The notes beneath the pieces were generated by a model that worked only from the letters and a program-made list of their open reading frames with translations, ran no database searches and was not told where the DNA came from. A stretch of DNA of 64,000 nucleotides from Terriglobia bacterium. GTDB lineage: Bacteria > Acidobacteriota > Terriglobia > Terriglobales > Acidobacteriaceae. The stretch spans positions 1 to 64,000 of the forward strand of contig JAIQGE010000020.1 in assembly GCA_020072815.1 (NCBI GenBank). Reading direction: 5' to 3'. Both the position numbers and the translations under genes were made by a program. Of this stretch, positions 7,296 to 15,810 are shown one piece after another; position 1 is the stretch's first letter; every line of letters begins with the position of its first letter.

Positions 7296-9401
7296 ATGAT
7301 GCCATTATTAGGAAGCTTTTGTCTTCTATTTGCTCTGGCTCTTTCCGGCTACTGTTTCGTGGTCGGGGTGGTGGGAGCGGTGCGCAAGGACTTTGTCGGA
7401 TACCGCCTGGCGGAAACCGCGCGGCGGGCCGGCATGGCCTCCTTCGCGGCCCTGACTCTGTGTGCGTTCGCGCTGGTCTGGTCGGCCCTGAACAACGATT
7501 TCACCGTTTCCTACGTCATGCACCACAGCAACATTGCCCTGCCCGTGCCGTACAAAATAGCCGTTCTGTGGTCCGGACAGGAAGGCTCGTTGCTGTTTTG
7601 GTCGTGGTTGCTGGCCTGTTACGGTTTTGTTTTGCGGCTGCGGCACAAAGTGGACCAGCGACTGGTGGCCACCAGTTCCATGGTTCTTGCCGGCATTCAG
7701 GTCTTTTTCCTGATTCTTAACAATTACATCGCCAACCCTTTCGGCATTGAACCCGGCCCCATGGCCGCCGATGGCCGCGGCTTGAACATCCTGTTGCAGT
7801 ACCCCGAGATGGTGATCCATCCGCCCATGCTGTACCTGGGCTACGTGGGCTTCTCGGTGCCGTTCGCCTTCGCTCTGGCTGCGCTGATCATGCGCTATCC
7901 CGGCGAAAAATGGATCCACATCACACGCCGCTGGACCATGGTTACGTGGCTCTTCCTGACCGTGGGGATCTCACTGGGAGCGCACTGGGCTTACGCCGTT
8001 CTCGGCTGGGGCGGCTACTGGGGCTGGGACCCGGTAGAGAACGCTTCCCTGCTGCCCTGGATCACCGGCACCGCTTTCCTCCATTCCGTGATGATGCAGG
8101 AGAAGCGCGGCATGATGAAGATGTGGAACGTCTGGTTGATCTTCACCACGTTCATGCTGGCGATTCTCGGCACCATGTTGACGCGCGGCGGCGCTGTGAG
8201 CTCGGTCCATGCGTTCGCGCAGTCAGCCATCGGCACGTGGTTCGCCGGATCAGCCGGCTGGTCGGGCGCTCCGTGGCGGTCTCTGCCTTACTTTTATCCC
8301 GGCTTCCTGGAACTGGTGTTCGTGGTCTGCCTTTACTTCTTCATCAGCCACCGCGACCATCTGAAGTCAGACAACCTCCTGGAATCGATGGTTTCGCGCG
8401 AGTCCAGCTTCATGTTCAACAACCTGGTTCTGCTGGCAGCGACGTTCGCCGTGCTGTGCGGAACGCTCTTCCCCATTTTGTCGGAGTGGGTGCGCGGCTA
8501 CAAAATTACCGTGGGTGCGCCGTTCTTTAACAAGGTTGTCATCCCCATCGGCTTGTTCCTCATTTTTCTTACCGCGGTAGGACCTTTGCTGGCCTGGGGC
8601 AGCACTTCCTGGGGAAGCATCAAGCGCAATTTCGCGGTTCCCGCCCTGCTCTCGGCCGTGGTGGCCGGCGGGCTGGTTGCGCTGGGCATGCGTCCGTTCT
8701 CGGACATGGCCCATTTCTATTCCTGGCTCACGTTCTCTCTGAGCGCGCTGGTGATTGGCACCATTGCTTCTGAATTCTTCCGCGGCGGACGCGTGCTGCA
8801 GGGCAAGCTGAACACCAACATAGTCGCCGCCATGTATCACCTCACCCGGCGCAACATGCGCCGTTACGGCGGATACGTGGTCCACTTTGGCATGATCGTG
8901 CTGTTCATCGGCCTTGCGGGACAGGCCTTCAACCAGGAAAAAGAAGTGCAGATGGCCATCGGCGATAAGCTTCAGATCGGCCACTACACGCTGACCATGG
9001 TCGCCGACAACCGCGATGACAACGCCAACTACGATTCCAAAGCCGCGATACTGGAAGTCCAGAAAGACGGCAAGCCTTTGACCACCATGTATCCCGAACG
9101 CCGTTTCTACAAGGCCCAGGGCGGACAACCCAACACTATTGTCGCCAACCACATTTCGCCTGCCGAAGACCTCTATGTGATCTATGAAGGCCCGGATGGA
9201 GCGCAGCAAGGCCCTCCCATCATCAAAGCGATCATCAACCCGCTGGTGATATGGGTGTGGATTGGGGTAATCATCGTGGTATTCGGTACAGGCCTGGCCC
9301 TGGTGCCCAACCTGGCCGCCGTCAAGGTGCCGGTGGCCGCGTCGGTGGCAGTCGCGGCGGTGGAGAAACAAAGCATGTATCCGGCGGGGGTGCGTAAATG
9401 A
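7296..9401 (+). CDS. ccmF: Cytochrome c maturation heme lyase CcmF
   Basis: 701 residues with many membrane helices. The tryptophan-rich WWD heme-handling motif (WGGYWGWDPVENASLLPW) lies at about residues 236-253. Other CcmF-type stretches include the early GQEGSLLFWSW loop and YPEMVIHPPMLYLGYVG. The C-terminal third (from about 540) holds a periplasmic loop (EKEVQMAIGDKLQIG) before the last helix, as in CcmF. It transfers heme to apocytochrome c at the periplasmic face. The stop overlaps the start of ccmH by 4 bp (ATGA), so they are translationally coupled. Either of two tandem ATGs could start it. Confidence 0.95.
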   Translation: MMPLLGSFCLLFALALSGYCFVVGVVGAVRKDFVGYRLAETARRAGMASFAALTLCAFALVWSALNNDFTVSYVMHHSNIALPVPYKIAVLWSGQEGSLLFWSWLLACYGFVLRLRHKVDQRLVATSSMVLAGIQVFFLILNNYIANPFGIEPGPMAADGRGLNILLQYPEMVIHPPMLYLGYVGFSVPFAFALAALIMRYPGEKWIHITRRWTMVTWLFLTVGISLGAHWAYAVLGWGGYWGWDPVENASLLPWITGTAFLHSVMMQEKRGMMKMWNVWLIFTTFMLAILGTMLTRGGAVSSVHAFAQSAIGTWFAGSAGWSGAPWRSLPYFYPGFLELVFVVCLYFFISHRDHLKSDNLLESMVSRESSFMFNNLVLLAATFAVLCGTLFPILSEWVRGYKITVGAPFFNKVVIPIGLFLIFLTAVGPLLAWGSTSWGSIKRNFAVPALLSAVVAGGLVALGMRPFSDMAHFYSWLTFSLSALVIGTIASEFFRGGRVLQGKLNTNIVAAMYHLTRRNMRRYGGYVVHFGMIVLFIGLAGQAFNQEKEVQMAIGDKLQIGHYTLTMVADNRDDNANYDSKAAILEVQKDGKPLTTMYPERRFYKAQGGQPNTIVANHISPAEDLYVIYEGPDGAQQGPPIIKAIINPLVIWVWIGVIIVVFGTGLALVPNLAAVKVPVAASVAVAAVEKQSMYPAGVRK

Positions 9402-9859
9402 AGCGCCTGAGTGAAATTCTTCTGCTCTGCTGCGTCGTCGTCCTGCTGATGGGCGCGGACGCGACGCAAGCCCGCTTTGAAAACCTGGGCGGCAAGATCA
9501 TGTGCACTTGCAGTTGCGGGCAAATGCTGCTCAAGTGCAACCACGTGGGCTGTCCGAATTCCGCCAAGATGATCGGCCAGTTGCACGCCCAGGTGGCGCA
9601 ACAATCTGACGACGAAAAAGTCTTGCAGTGGTTTCGCGAGACCTGGGGCGTCACGGCGGTTGTCGAACCCGCCACCCACGGATTCGAACTGCTGGTTTGG
9701 GTGGTGCCGCCAGTGGTGGCAGCGCTGTTCCTGGCGCTGGTGATCGTCATTATTATGGTCTGGCGGTCGCGTGTGCCGGCGACGCTGCCGGCAGACCGCG
9801 TCCCCGACCCCCACCTTGATGCCCTGCGCGCCCGTGCCCGTCAGGAGACCGAAATATGA
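9398..9859 (+). CDS. ccmH: CcmH/CycL/NrfF-type cytochrome c biogenesis protein
   Basis: 153 residues: a signal or anchor segment at 5-22, then the cysteine-rich MCTCSCGQMLLKCNHVGC segment (Cys36, 38, 40, 47, 52) and a membrane helix at about 90-118 (VVPPVVAALFLALVIVIIMVW). In the family the CxxC-type redox motif reduces apocytochrome disulfides before heme attachment by CcmF. Here the motif reads CTCSC, with extra cysteines beyond the usual RCxxC. It is coupled by ATGA overlaps to ccmF upstream and to the next gene downstream. Confidence 0.88.
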   Translation: MKRLSEILLLCCVVVLLMGADATQARFENLGGKIMCTCSCGQMLLKCNHVGCPNSAKMIGQLHAQVAQQSDDEKVLQWFRETWGVTAVVEPATHGFELLVWVVPPVVAALFLALVIVIIMVWRSRVPATLPADRVPDPHLDALRARARQETEI

Positions 9860-10152
9860 ACCCGCAAACAGCCAGCGTGTTGTTCCAGATTTTTTGCAGC
9901 GTGTTTGCCGCCGTCGCCCTGATCTACGTCTTCCTGCCCCCCAAAGACACTGATACCGGCACGGAAAAGACGCGGCTCATCTATCTCTACGAACGCAAAG
10001 AAGTGGTCTATGAGAATTTGCGCGACTTGAATTTTGAATTTAAGTCCGGCAAGTTTACCCAGGCCGACTTTGACGGCATGCGTGTGGGCATGGAGTCCGA
10101 AGCCGCTCGCATTTTAGACGAAATTGAAAAGTTGGAATCCGCGCCAGCCTGA
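9856..10152 (+). CDS. Small membrane-anchored protein of the Ccm cluster (CcmI-like position)
   Basis: 98 residues: one N-terminal membrane helix (VLFQIFCSVFAAVALIYVFL), then a charged cytoplasmic or periplasmic helix pair (ENLRDLNFEFKSGKFTQADFDGM). The LRDL-F-K-GK-D--- pattern resembles the first helical part of CcmI proteins, which present apocytochrome to the heme lyase, but the TPR part is absent. It overlaps ccmH by 4 bp and is followed 15 bp later by the next cluster gene. A role in cytochrome c maturation is inferred from pattern and context. Confidence 0.7.
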   Translation: MNPQTASVLFQIFCSVFAAVALIYVFLPPKDTDTGTEKTRLIYLYERKEVVYENLRDLNFEFKSGKFTQADFDGMRVGMESEAARILDEIEKLESAPA

Positions 10153-10167
10153 AGGAGCATACTCATT

Positions 10168-11415
10168 TTGAAGCGTACCGCCTTGGTTGTTGTCCTAGTT
10201 CTGTCTGCCACAATCTATGCATCGGCCCAGACCAGCACGCTCAAGGGCCTGGTCAGCAACGGAACCACGCGTAAACCGGCTGCCGGAGATGAAGTCATCC
10301 TGCTGCGTCTTGACCAGGGCATGCAGGAGGAAGCCCGCACCAAGACCAACGGCCAGGGTGAATTCACGTTTAGTCTCAAAGACGCCGTGCCGCGGCTGGT
10401 CCGCGTGCGCCATCAGGACGTGAACTACCATGAGCAGGTACCGCCGGGCTCCCAGAGCGTCCAGATCACGGTCTACAATACCGCCGCCAAGCTGCCGGAT
10501 GTGAAACTGCTGGACCAATCTGAAGTCTATGAGGCCCAAGGGACATCTGTGCGCGTGATTGAGCTCTTCCGCTTGAGGAATACCTCGCGCCCGCCCATGA
10601 CGCAGCCGACTTTTGAGTTTTATCTGCCGGAAGGCGCCACCCCGCAGTTGGGCCAGGCGGTTGCCGGCGGTATGCCCGTCAAGACCCCTCCCATCCCGCT
10701 CAAAGAGAAGAACAAATACGCATTTCTATTTCCGGTGCGTCCTGGCCTGACGCAATTCGAACTGGTCTATACCATGCCGTTCACCGGCTCTCTTCCCGTC
10801 AAGCCGAAGTTTGGGACGGTGGCTGACACCTTTTACGTTGTGCTCCCCAAGAGCATGACGTTTGCCCCGTCCGACAACGCAGCTTTCAAGCCCTTGCCGC
10901 AATGGCCGGTGGACACCTCGGTTACCGGCGTCAACGTCTATGCGGCGCAGAACTTCAAGCCGGCGCAGAATCTGGGATTCTCTCTCTCCGGCGAGGGCCT
11001 GCTGCCCGACGAGCAACCGGCGGCGTCCGCTGCTCCTCCGCAGGGCGGAGCCGAACCGCGAGGCGGTGTGGGCGGCGGCCTGGGGACCCCCAATGACCGC
11101 CCTGATCCTTTGCACTCCGGCCAGTGGCTCTTCTTGGGAGTTCTGTCACTCTTCTTGGCGGCTGGAGGCGTTTATGTCTACACCACCAGTTTACCGGTCG
11201 CCGCGGCCGCAGCTCAGGCAGCCGCCACGGGAGCCAAGCCAAAGAAGCCGCAGGCCGGCCCTGGCTTGCTGCTGGAAGCCATGAAGGAAGAGATGTTCCA
11301 GTTGGAAACCGACCGCCTTCAGGGCAAGATATCTCAGCCGGAATACGAAAGCGCCAAGGCGGCGCTCGACAAAACCCTGCAGCGTGCCATCCAGCGCCAG
11401 AAGTCAGGCAAGTGA
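10168..11415 (+). CDS. Secreted membrane-anchored carboxypeptidase-regulatory-like protein of the Ccm cluster
   Basis: 415 residues from a TTG start at 10168, supported by an AAGGAG site about 10 bp upstream. There is a signal peptide (1-20), then a CarboxypepD-regulatory-like beta domain (about 24-110: LKGLVSNGTTRKPAAGDEVILL) and a second beta-rich region to about 290. A Gly/Pro linker and a membrane helix at about 312-335 (WLFLGVLSLFLAAGGVYVYT) follow, then a charged cytoplasmic tail (MKEEMFQLETDRLQGKIS) like the tail of the preceding CcmI-like protein. It is co-directional with ccmFH and 15 bp from the previous stop. Its role in heme or cytochrome handling is unproven. Confidence 0.75.
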   Translation: MKRTALVVVLVLSATIYASAQTSTLKGLVSNGTTRKPAAGDEVILLRLDQGMQEEARTKTNGQGEFTFSLKDAVPRLVRVRHQDVNYHEQVPPGSQSVQITVYNTAAKLPDVKLLDQSEVYEAQGTSVRVIELFRLRNTSRPPMTQPTFEFYLPEGATPQLGQAVAGGMPVKTPPIPLKEKNKYAFLFPVRPGLTQFELVYTMPFTGSLPVKPKFGTVADTFYVVLPKSMTFAPSDNAAFKPLPQWPVDTSVTGVNVYAAQNFKPAQNLGFSLSGEGLLPDEQPAASAAPPQGGAEPRGGVGGGLGTPNDRPDPLHSGQWLFLGVLSLFLAAGGVYVYTTSLPVAAAAAQAAATGAKPKKPQAGPGLLLEAMKEEMFQLETDRLQGKISQPEYESAKAALDKTLQRAIQRQKSGK

Positions 11416-11509
11416 CGCCGCGCCTGCTGGCGGCCTTTCGGTATACTGCTGAGCAGAGCGTGCGCTGAATCACCAGCGCACAATTTTCCTCAGAGATATT
11501 GCGCACCTC

Positions 11510-11998
11510 ATGGGCCTAATCGTTCGTTCTTCCCATCTTCATGGAGCAGGTGTGTACACCCAGGCGGCCATCGCCAAGGGGACCCACGTCCTGGAATACA
11601 CTGGTCCGCGCATCAGCAGGAAGGAAAGCGAAGGCCTCTACCTGGACAGCGAGGTCACCTATCTTTTCACCATGGAAGGCGACCAGAGCTTCATTGACGG
11701 TTTTGGCATGGCCGCTTTCGTCAATCACTCCTGCGATCCCAACTGTGAAACCGACCAGTTCGGCGATCAAATATGGATCATCGCCATCCGCGACATCGCC
11801 GCCGGCGAAGAACTCACCTACGACTACCACCTTTGGGACGCTGATCCTGAGGACAAAGCGGATTGCTACTGCGGCGCGATCCACTGCCGCGGGACCATGT
11901 ACTCAGAAGAAGAAATCGCCCGGCAGAAGAAACTCTTGCGACGCAGAGCGCTAAGGCGGAAAGCGAAGAAGACAAAAGCAAAAAGCAAGCGGCGTTAG
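11510..11998 (+). CDS. SET-domain protein (lysine methyltransferase fold)
   Basis: 162 residues. An N-terminal SET start (GLIVRSSHLHGAGVYTQAAI, residues 2-21) and the SET core motifs NHSCDPNC (about 72-79) and GEELTYDYH (about 99-107) are all present. A post-SET-like cysteine segment (CYCGAIHC, about 119-126) is followed by a strongly basic Lys/Arg tail (residues 139-162). The family transfers a methyl group from SAM to protein lysine in eukaryotes and some bacteria. The bacterial substrate is not evident; the basic tail suggests nucleic-acid or nucleoid contact. It stands alone, followed by the convergent recR. Confidence 0.87.
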   Translation: MGLIVRSSHLHGAGVYTQAAIAKGTHVLEYTGPRISRKESEGLYLDSEVTYLFTMEGDQSFIDGFGMAAFVNHSCDPNCETDQFGDQIWIIAIRDIAAGEELTYDYHLWDADPEDKADCYCGAIHCRGTMYSEEEIARQKKLLRRRALRRKAKKTKAKSKRR

Positions 11999-12020
11999 TA
12001 CGACAGGCTGGGGCGGAACC

Positions 12021-12620
12021 CTAAAGTTCCCGTCGCCCTTCCATGGCCTTGAGCATGGTCACTTCGTCGGCGTATTCAATGTCGCTACCGGCAGGGATAC
12101 CGGTGGCAATCCGCGTGACTTTGAGTCCGGGGCGCTTGGTCAGTCCGGTCAGGTGGACGGCGGTGGCCTCGCCCTCAATCGTCGGGTTGGTGGCGATGAT
12201 GATTTCGTCCACGGCGCCGCTCTCGATGCGCTTGAGCAATGACGGAATCCGCAACTGCTCCGGACCAACTCCGTGCAACGGCGAAAGCGCCCCGTGCAAC
12301 ACGTGGTAAACGCCGTTGTAGACCCTGGTCTTTTCCACCGACGCAATGTTGGTGGGTTCTTCCACCACGCACACCAAGCGCTGGTTGCGCGTGGCGCTGG
12401 AACAGTAGCTGCACGGATCAATATCCGTGATGTTGTTGCACACCGAGCAGAGATGGAGCTTTTCCTTCAGGTTGCGGACGGCGCCGGCCAGCGCCTCGGC
12501 GTCTTCCGTGCTGGCGCGCAGGATATGGAAGGCCATGCGCTGCGCGCTCTTGCTGCCCACCCCGGGGAGTTTTTTCAGTTCGTCAATCAGTTGAGCCATC
12601 GGCTCGGCAAATTTGGACAC
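12021..12620 (-). CDS. recR: Recombination mediator RecR
   Basis: 199 residues, the usual family length. An N-terminal helix-hairpin-helix ([20 protein letters not shown]), a C4 zinc finger (Cys58, 61, 70, 73 in CSVC...CSYC), a Toprim domain (VCVVEEP...) and a C-terminal Walker-B-like strand region follow in order. RecR works with RecO/RecF to load RecA at gaps. It lies 6 bp after ybaB and ends the classic dnaX-ybaB-recR operon. Confidence 0.97.
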   Translation of the reverse strand: MSKFAEPMAQLIDELKKLPGVGSKSAQRMAFHILRASTEDAEALAGAVRNLKEKLHLCSVCNNITDIDPCSYCSSATRNQRLVCVVEEPTNIASVEKTRVYNGVYHVLHGALSPLHGVGPEQLRIPSLLKRIESGAVDEIIIATNPTIEGEATAVHLTGLTKRPGLKVTRIATGIPAGSDIEYADEVTMLKAMEGRREL

Positions 12621-12626
12621 TTTTCT

Positions 12627-12941
12627 TTAGGCTCCCGGAATTCCCAAGCCACCCAGCATTCCGCCCACGGTGGACTGCACGGCCTCATCCACCTTTTTGC
12701 TGGCGGCGTTAAACGCTGCGGTGACCAGGTCTTGCAACATCTCCACGTCGCCGGACTTCACGGCTTCAGGTTCAATGCGCGTGGCCAGGACCTGCTTCTG
12801 TCCGTTCATCTTGATGGTGACCGTGCCGCCGCCGGAGGAAGCCTCCACCACGGTCTGCTGCATCTTCTCCTGCAGGTTCCGGGCCTGTTTCTGGGCCTGC
12901 TCCAGCATCTCCTGTAACTGGCGTGTATCAAAGCCGCCCAT
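12627..12941 (-). CDS. YbaB/EbfC nucleoid-associated protein
   Basis: 104 residues: an N-terminal coiled coil rich in Gln (QLQEMLEQAQKQARNLQEKM), then the compact YbaB beta-alpha core (VVEASSGGGTVTIKMNGQK). Family members form dimers that bind and bridge DNA. Its position between dnaX and recR, with 6-8 bp gaps on each side, is the standard bacterial arrangement. The C-terminus is Gly/Met-rich (GGMLGGLGIPGA), as usual. Confidence 0.95.
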   Translation of the reverse strand: MGGFDTRQLQEMLEQAQKQARNLQEKMQQTVVEASSGGGTVTIKMNGQKQVLATRIEPEAVKSGDVEMLQDLVTAAFNAASKKVDEAVQSTVGGMLGGLGIPGA

Positions 12942-12949
12942 GCCTTCTC

Positions 12950-14752
12950 CTAGTTCTTGTCACGGTGATCAATGACCGTGCGGATTTCCGCTCCAAACTT
13001 TTCTTGCATGCGTTTCACCACCGGATCTTCCGCCGCGCGGGCGCGGGCGCTGGCGCCGCTGCCATTGCGGGCTTGCCGGACGGCAGGTATTGGCGACGAT
13101 CCGTTGCCCGCCGTTGCCGCCCCGCTGCGAACATTTACCTTGATCGGACGTCCTGCGGCCGAACTGGCTGCCGCGTTGGCGATTCGCTTGGGCTCCGGGC
13201 CCATCATCACGTCCAGCACCGCCGCTGACTGCGCGACGGTGATGAGCAGCTCGTTCTCCTGCAAAGTTGCGCTGCCGCTTTCCAGTGCGGAGGCCAGCGT
13301 CTTGTGCCCGTTGTTCTCCAATTCGTTCAGCACATGACCCAGGATTTTCGCAGGATCGCCCGTCGGCTCCGCTTCAGCGACGGCGACTGCGCTGCTTACC
13401 GTCGCAGACTGTGCTTCCGGCTGGCCGGCGCTCGACATTTCAGGATCGTAGCCGCGGCCTTTGCGCTCGCGGTCGGCTTCAAACGGCGAAGTAAATCCCG
13501 GCTGCTTGTTGGCGGCAGGCGCCTGGTTTGCGGCAGGCGCCACGACAGCGGATGTGGTGGGCGTGGAGCTAACTTGCCGCGGCGAAGCAACATTCTTCGG
13601 CGACTCGACTCCCGCCTGGCTCAACATCTGCTCTAAGGGCAATAGCCGTTGCGCGTGGACCAGCTTAAGTACGCCCAGTTCCAGATGAAAGCGTTGCTCC
13701 TGGCGATATCCCAGCTCATCGTGCGTGCGCAGCATGATCTGCATAAAGCGCGCCAAGTCCTCTTCAGAGAACTTTGCTGCCACTCGGGCCGCGCGCGTGC
13801 GCTCGTCAGAGGAAATCTGCAACAGCGGCGACGCGTCGCCCGCCAGCCTGGCCACCAAAACGTTGCGCAGGAAGCGCACAAATTGTTTGGCGAAGTGCGC
13901 CGGGTTCTGGCCTTCGATCATCAAGCGGTCCAGCAAGCGCAAAGCCTCTTCACTGGAATTGTGCTCCACCGCACCCATGATCTCTTCCAGCACTTCTGAG
14001 CCAACGGAGCCCACCAGTCCGCGGACGGCGGCGCCTTTGATTTCCGTGCCGCAGCAGGCAATGGCCTGGTCCATGATGGAGAGCGCGTCGCGCATGGAGC
14101 CATCGCCGGCCTCGGCCAGGACGGCCAGGGCTTCCGCGTCCACCTGGATCTTTTCTTTGCGCGCGATGTCGCCGAGTTGTCCCACGATCTCGTCAAACTT
14201 CACCGCGTGGAAGCTGAAGTGCTGGCATCGCGAGCGAATGGTCTGCGGGATGTCTTCCGCCTGCGTGGTGGCCATCATGAAAATAATATGCGGCGGAGGC
14301 TCTTCCAGGGTCTTCAGCAGCGCGTTGAAGGCCGCGTCAGTGATCTGGTGGGCTTCGTCGAGAATGTAGATCTTGTAGCGGTCGCGCGCTGGACGATAGC
14401 GCGCGGCGTCGCGCAGTTCCCTGATCTCGTCAATGCCCCGGTTGGTCGCGGCGTCAATTTCAATTACGTCCACCGCGTTGCCCGCCCGCACTTCCACGCA
14501 GGAATCGCACACGCCGCAAGGCTCAGGCGTCGGCTTGTCCGATTTTCCATCAACGCCGCGGCAGTTCAAGGCCATGGCCAGGATGCGCGCAATCGTCGTC
14601 TTGCCGATGCCCCGGTGCCCGCTGAAGATGTAACCGTGCGCAATGCGCTGCTGCTCAATGGCGTTTTTCAGCGTGCGGGTCACGTGGTCCTGACCAATCA
14701 CATCAGAAAAACGCTGCGGACGGTATTTGCGCGCCAGAACCTGGTAGGCCAT
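12950..14752 (-). CDS. dnaX: DNA polymerase III subunit gamma/tau
   Basis: 600 residues. A clamp-loader AAA+ domain has Walker A GHRGIGKT (45-52), a zinc module (Cys64, 79, 82, 85), Walker B/DEAH-like LDEAHQI and sensor 1 MATTQAED. Domain III follows to about 370, then a low-complexity Pro/Ala linker (about 380-470) and a C-terminal tau-like domain. DnaX is the clamp-loader motor and organises the replisome. It begins at MAYQVLARKYRPQRF, the canonical N-terminus. I did not find an obvious slippery site for a programmed gamma frameshift, though I checked only by eye. Confidence 0.97.
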   Translation of the reverse strand: MAYQVLARKYRPQRFSDVIGQDHVTRTLKNAIEQQRIAHGYIFSGHRGIGKTTIARILAMALNCRGVDGKSDKPTPEPCGVCDSCVEVRAGNAVDVIEIDAATNRGIDEIRELRDAARYRPARDRYKIYILDEAHQITDAAFNALLKTLEEPPPHIIFMMATTQAEDIPQTIRSRCQHFSFHAVKFDEIVGQLGDIARKEKIQVDAEALAVLAEAGDGSMRDALSIMDQAIACCGTEIKGAAVRGLVGSVGSEVLEEIMGAVEHNSSEEALRLLDRLMIEGQNPAHFAKQFVRFLRNVLVARLAGDASPLLQISSDERTRAARVAAKFSEEDLARFMQIMLRTHDELGYRQEQRFHLELGVLKLVHAQRLLPLEQMLSQAGVESPKNVASPRQVSSTPTTSAVVAPAANQAPAANKQPGFTSPFEADRERKGRGYDPEMSSAGQPEAQSATVSSAVAVAEAEPTGDPAKILGHVLNELENNGHKTLASALESGSATLQENELLITVAQSAAVLDVMMGPEPKRIANAAASSAAGRPIKVNVRSGAATAGNGSSPIPAVRQARNGSGASARARAAEDPVVKRMQEKFGAEIRTVIDHRDKN

Positions 14753-14849
14753 GAGTTGAATCTCGATTATACCGCTAGAGGACAGGCGAGATTTTCACAG
14801 GGACCAGCAACCCGAAGCGGACGCCGGCGGAGAGACCAGTGAAAGACAA

Positions 14850-15641
14850 CTATTGTTTGATCAGAGTCGCCTGGCCAAAGCCGCCGGAACATGTTCCGCT
14901 GGAAACTGCGAAGTTGGCGTTCAGGCGCTCACCTGCCGGGCCGGAAAGGTGCGAGGCTATGATCTGTGTTTGTCCTGAATCACTGGTATTCAACAAAATG
15001 TCCACTTCCAGGCCGCGCGGACTCCCGCCGGCGACGACGCCGGATGCAAAGCACGAGAGCCCGGTAAAAGTGAAATTCCCCGTCACAGGGAAGAACCCAT
15101 GCGCGTCAGGCCCGGTCTGGGTGAGAGTAGCGGAAATTGTTCCGGTCAATCCGTTGGTGAAAGGGCCGCTCCAAGTTCCGCTCAAGGGCTGCGTGAAGAG
15201 CAAGGTACTCATGCCGCTGCTCGCGCACGTGCCACCCGTTAGACTCCATGTACCGGTGAGCCCTTGCACCGTCCCGGCAACCAAGGCCGGAGTCGCCGTG
15301 ATGGAGAGCACCTGCCCACGAAGTGATGCAGTGTTCAAGGTAAAGGTATTTCCAACTACCGTTCCGCTTACGATCAGGTCGTCCAGGTTGTCATCGAAAC
15401 ACAGCGACCCTTGCGTATGAAGAATGCCAGAAATTGCCGTGCCGCTTTGGGAGAGCGCTCCGTCCACCAGGAGTGAAGAGCCTGCCGGGAATGGCGCCTG
15501 CGCCACCAGCGCCATGGCCCAATGACCTGGAACAAGGGCGAGTTGAGCACCAGGGAAAGGCGGCGTGCTCCCGGCGGAACCTCCGCACCCGCACAAACAC
15601 AGGAGAAATGCTACAGCGACTACCAGGCATAGGAAACGCAT
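14850..15641 (-). CDS. Secreted lipoprotein-like beta-rich protein, function unknown
   Basis: 263 residues with a hydrophobic leader and a Cys-rich possible lipobox (LLCLCGCGG, residues 17-25). The mature part is Gly/Ser/Thr-rich with repeated beta-strand-like segments (LTGTWSLTGGTCASSGMS; LSGTWSGPFTNGLTGTISATLTQTG). This layout is common among uncharacterised acidobacterial surface lipoproteins. It is a single gene between dnaX and the rightward aminotransferase. I do not recognise a named domain. Confidence 0.75.
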   Translation of the reverse strand: MRFLCLVVAVAFLLCLCGCGGSAGSTPPFPGAQLALVPGHWAMALVAQAPFPAGSSLLVDGALSQSGTAISGILHTQGSLCFDDNLDDLIVSGTVVGNTFTLNTASLRGQVLSITATPALVAGTVQGLTGTWSLTGGTCASSGMSTLLFTQPLSGTWSGPFTNGLTGTISATLTQTGPDAHGFFPVTGNFTFTGLSCFASGVVAGGSPRGLEVDILLNTSDSGQTQIIASHLSGPAGERLNANFAVSSGTCSGGFGQATLIKQ

Positions 15642-15810
15642 CGGGACCTCCGGTCACACAACCATGGTAGAAACAATAGGAGCCTTATAGAGATTCGCAT
15701 CAATTCTACTCTTCTCAGCATGGCTGAGGTACGGCAAACTACGACAGCCTTCCTTGTCGCACTTTGCCGCTTGGCGAACTTCAAGCCGCTGCTTACGCTG
15801 AAGCGCATCT

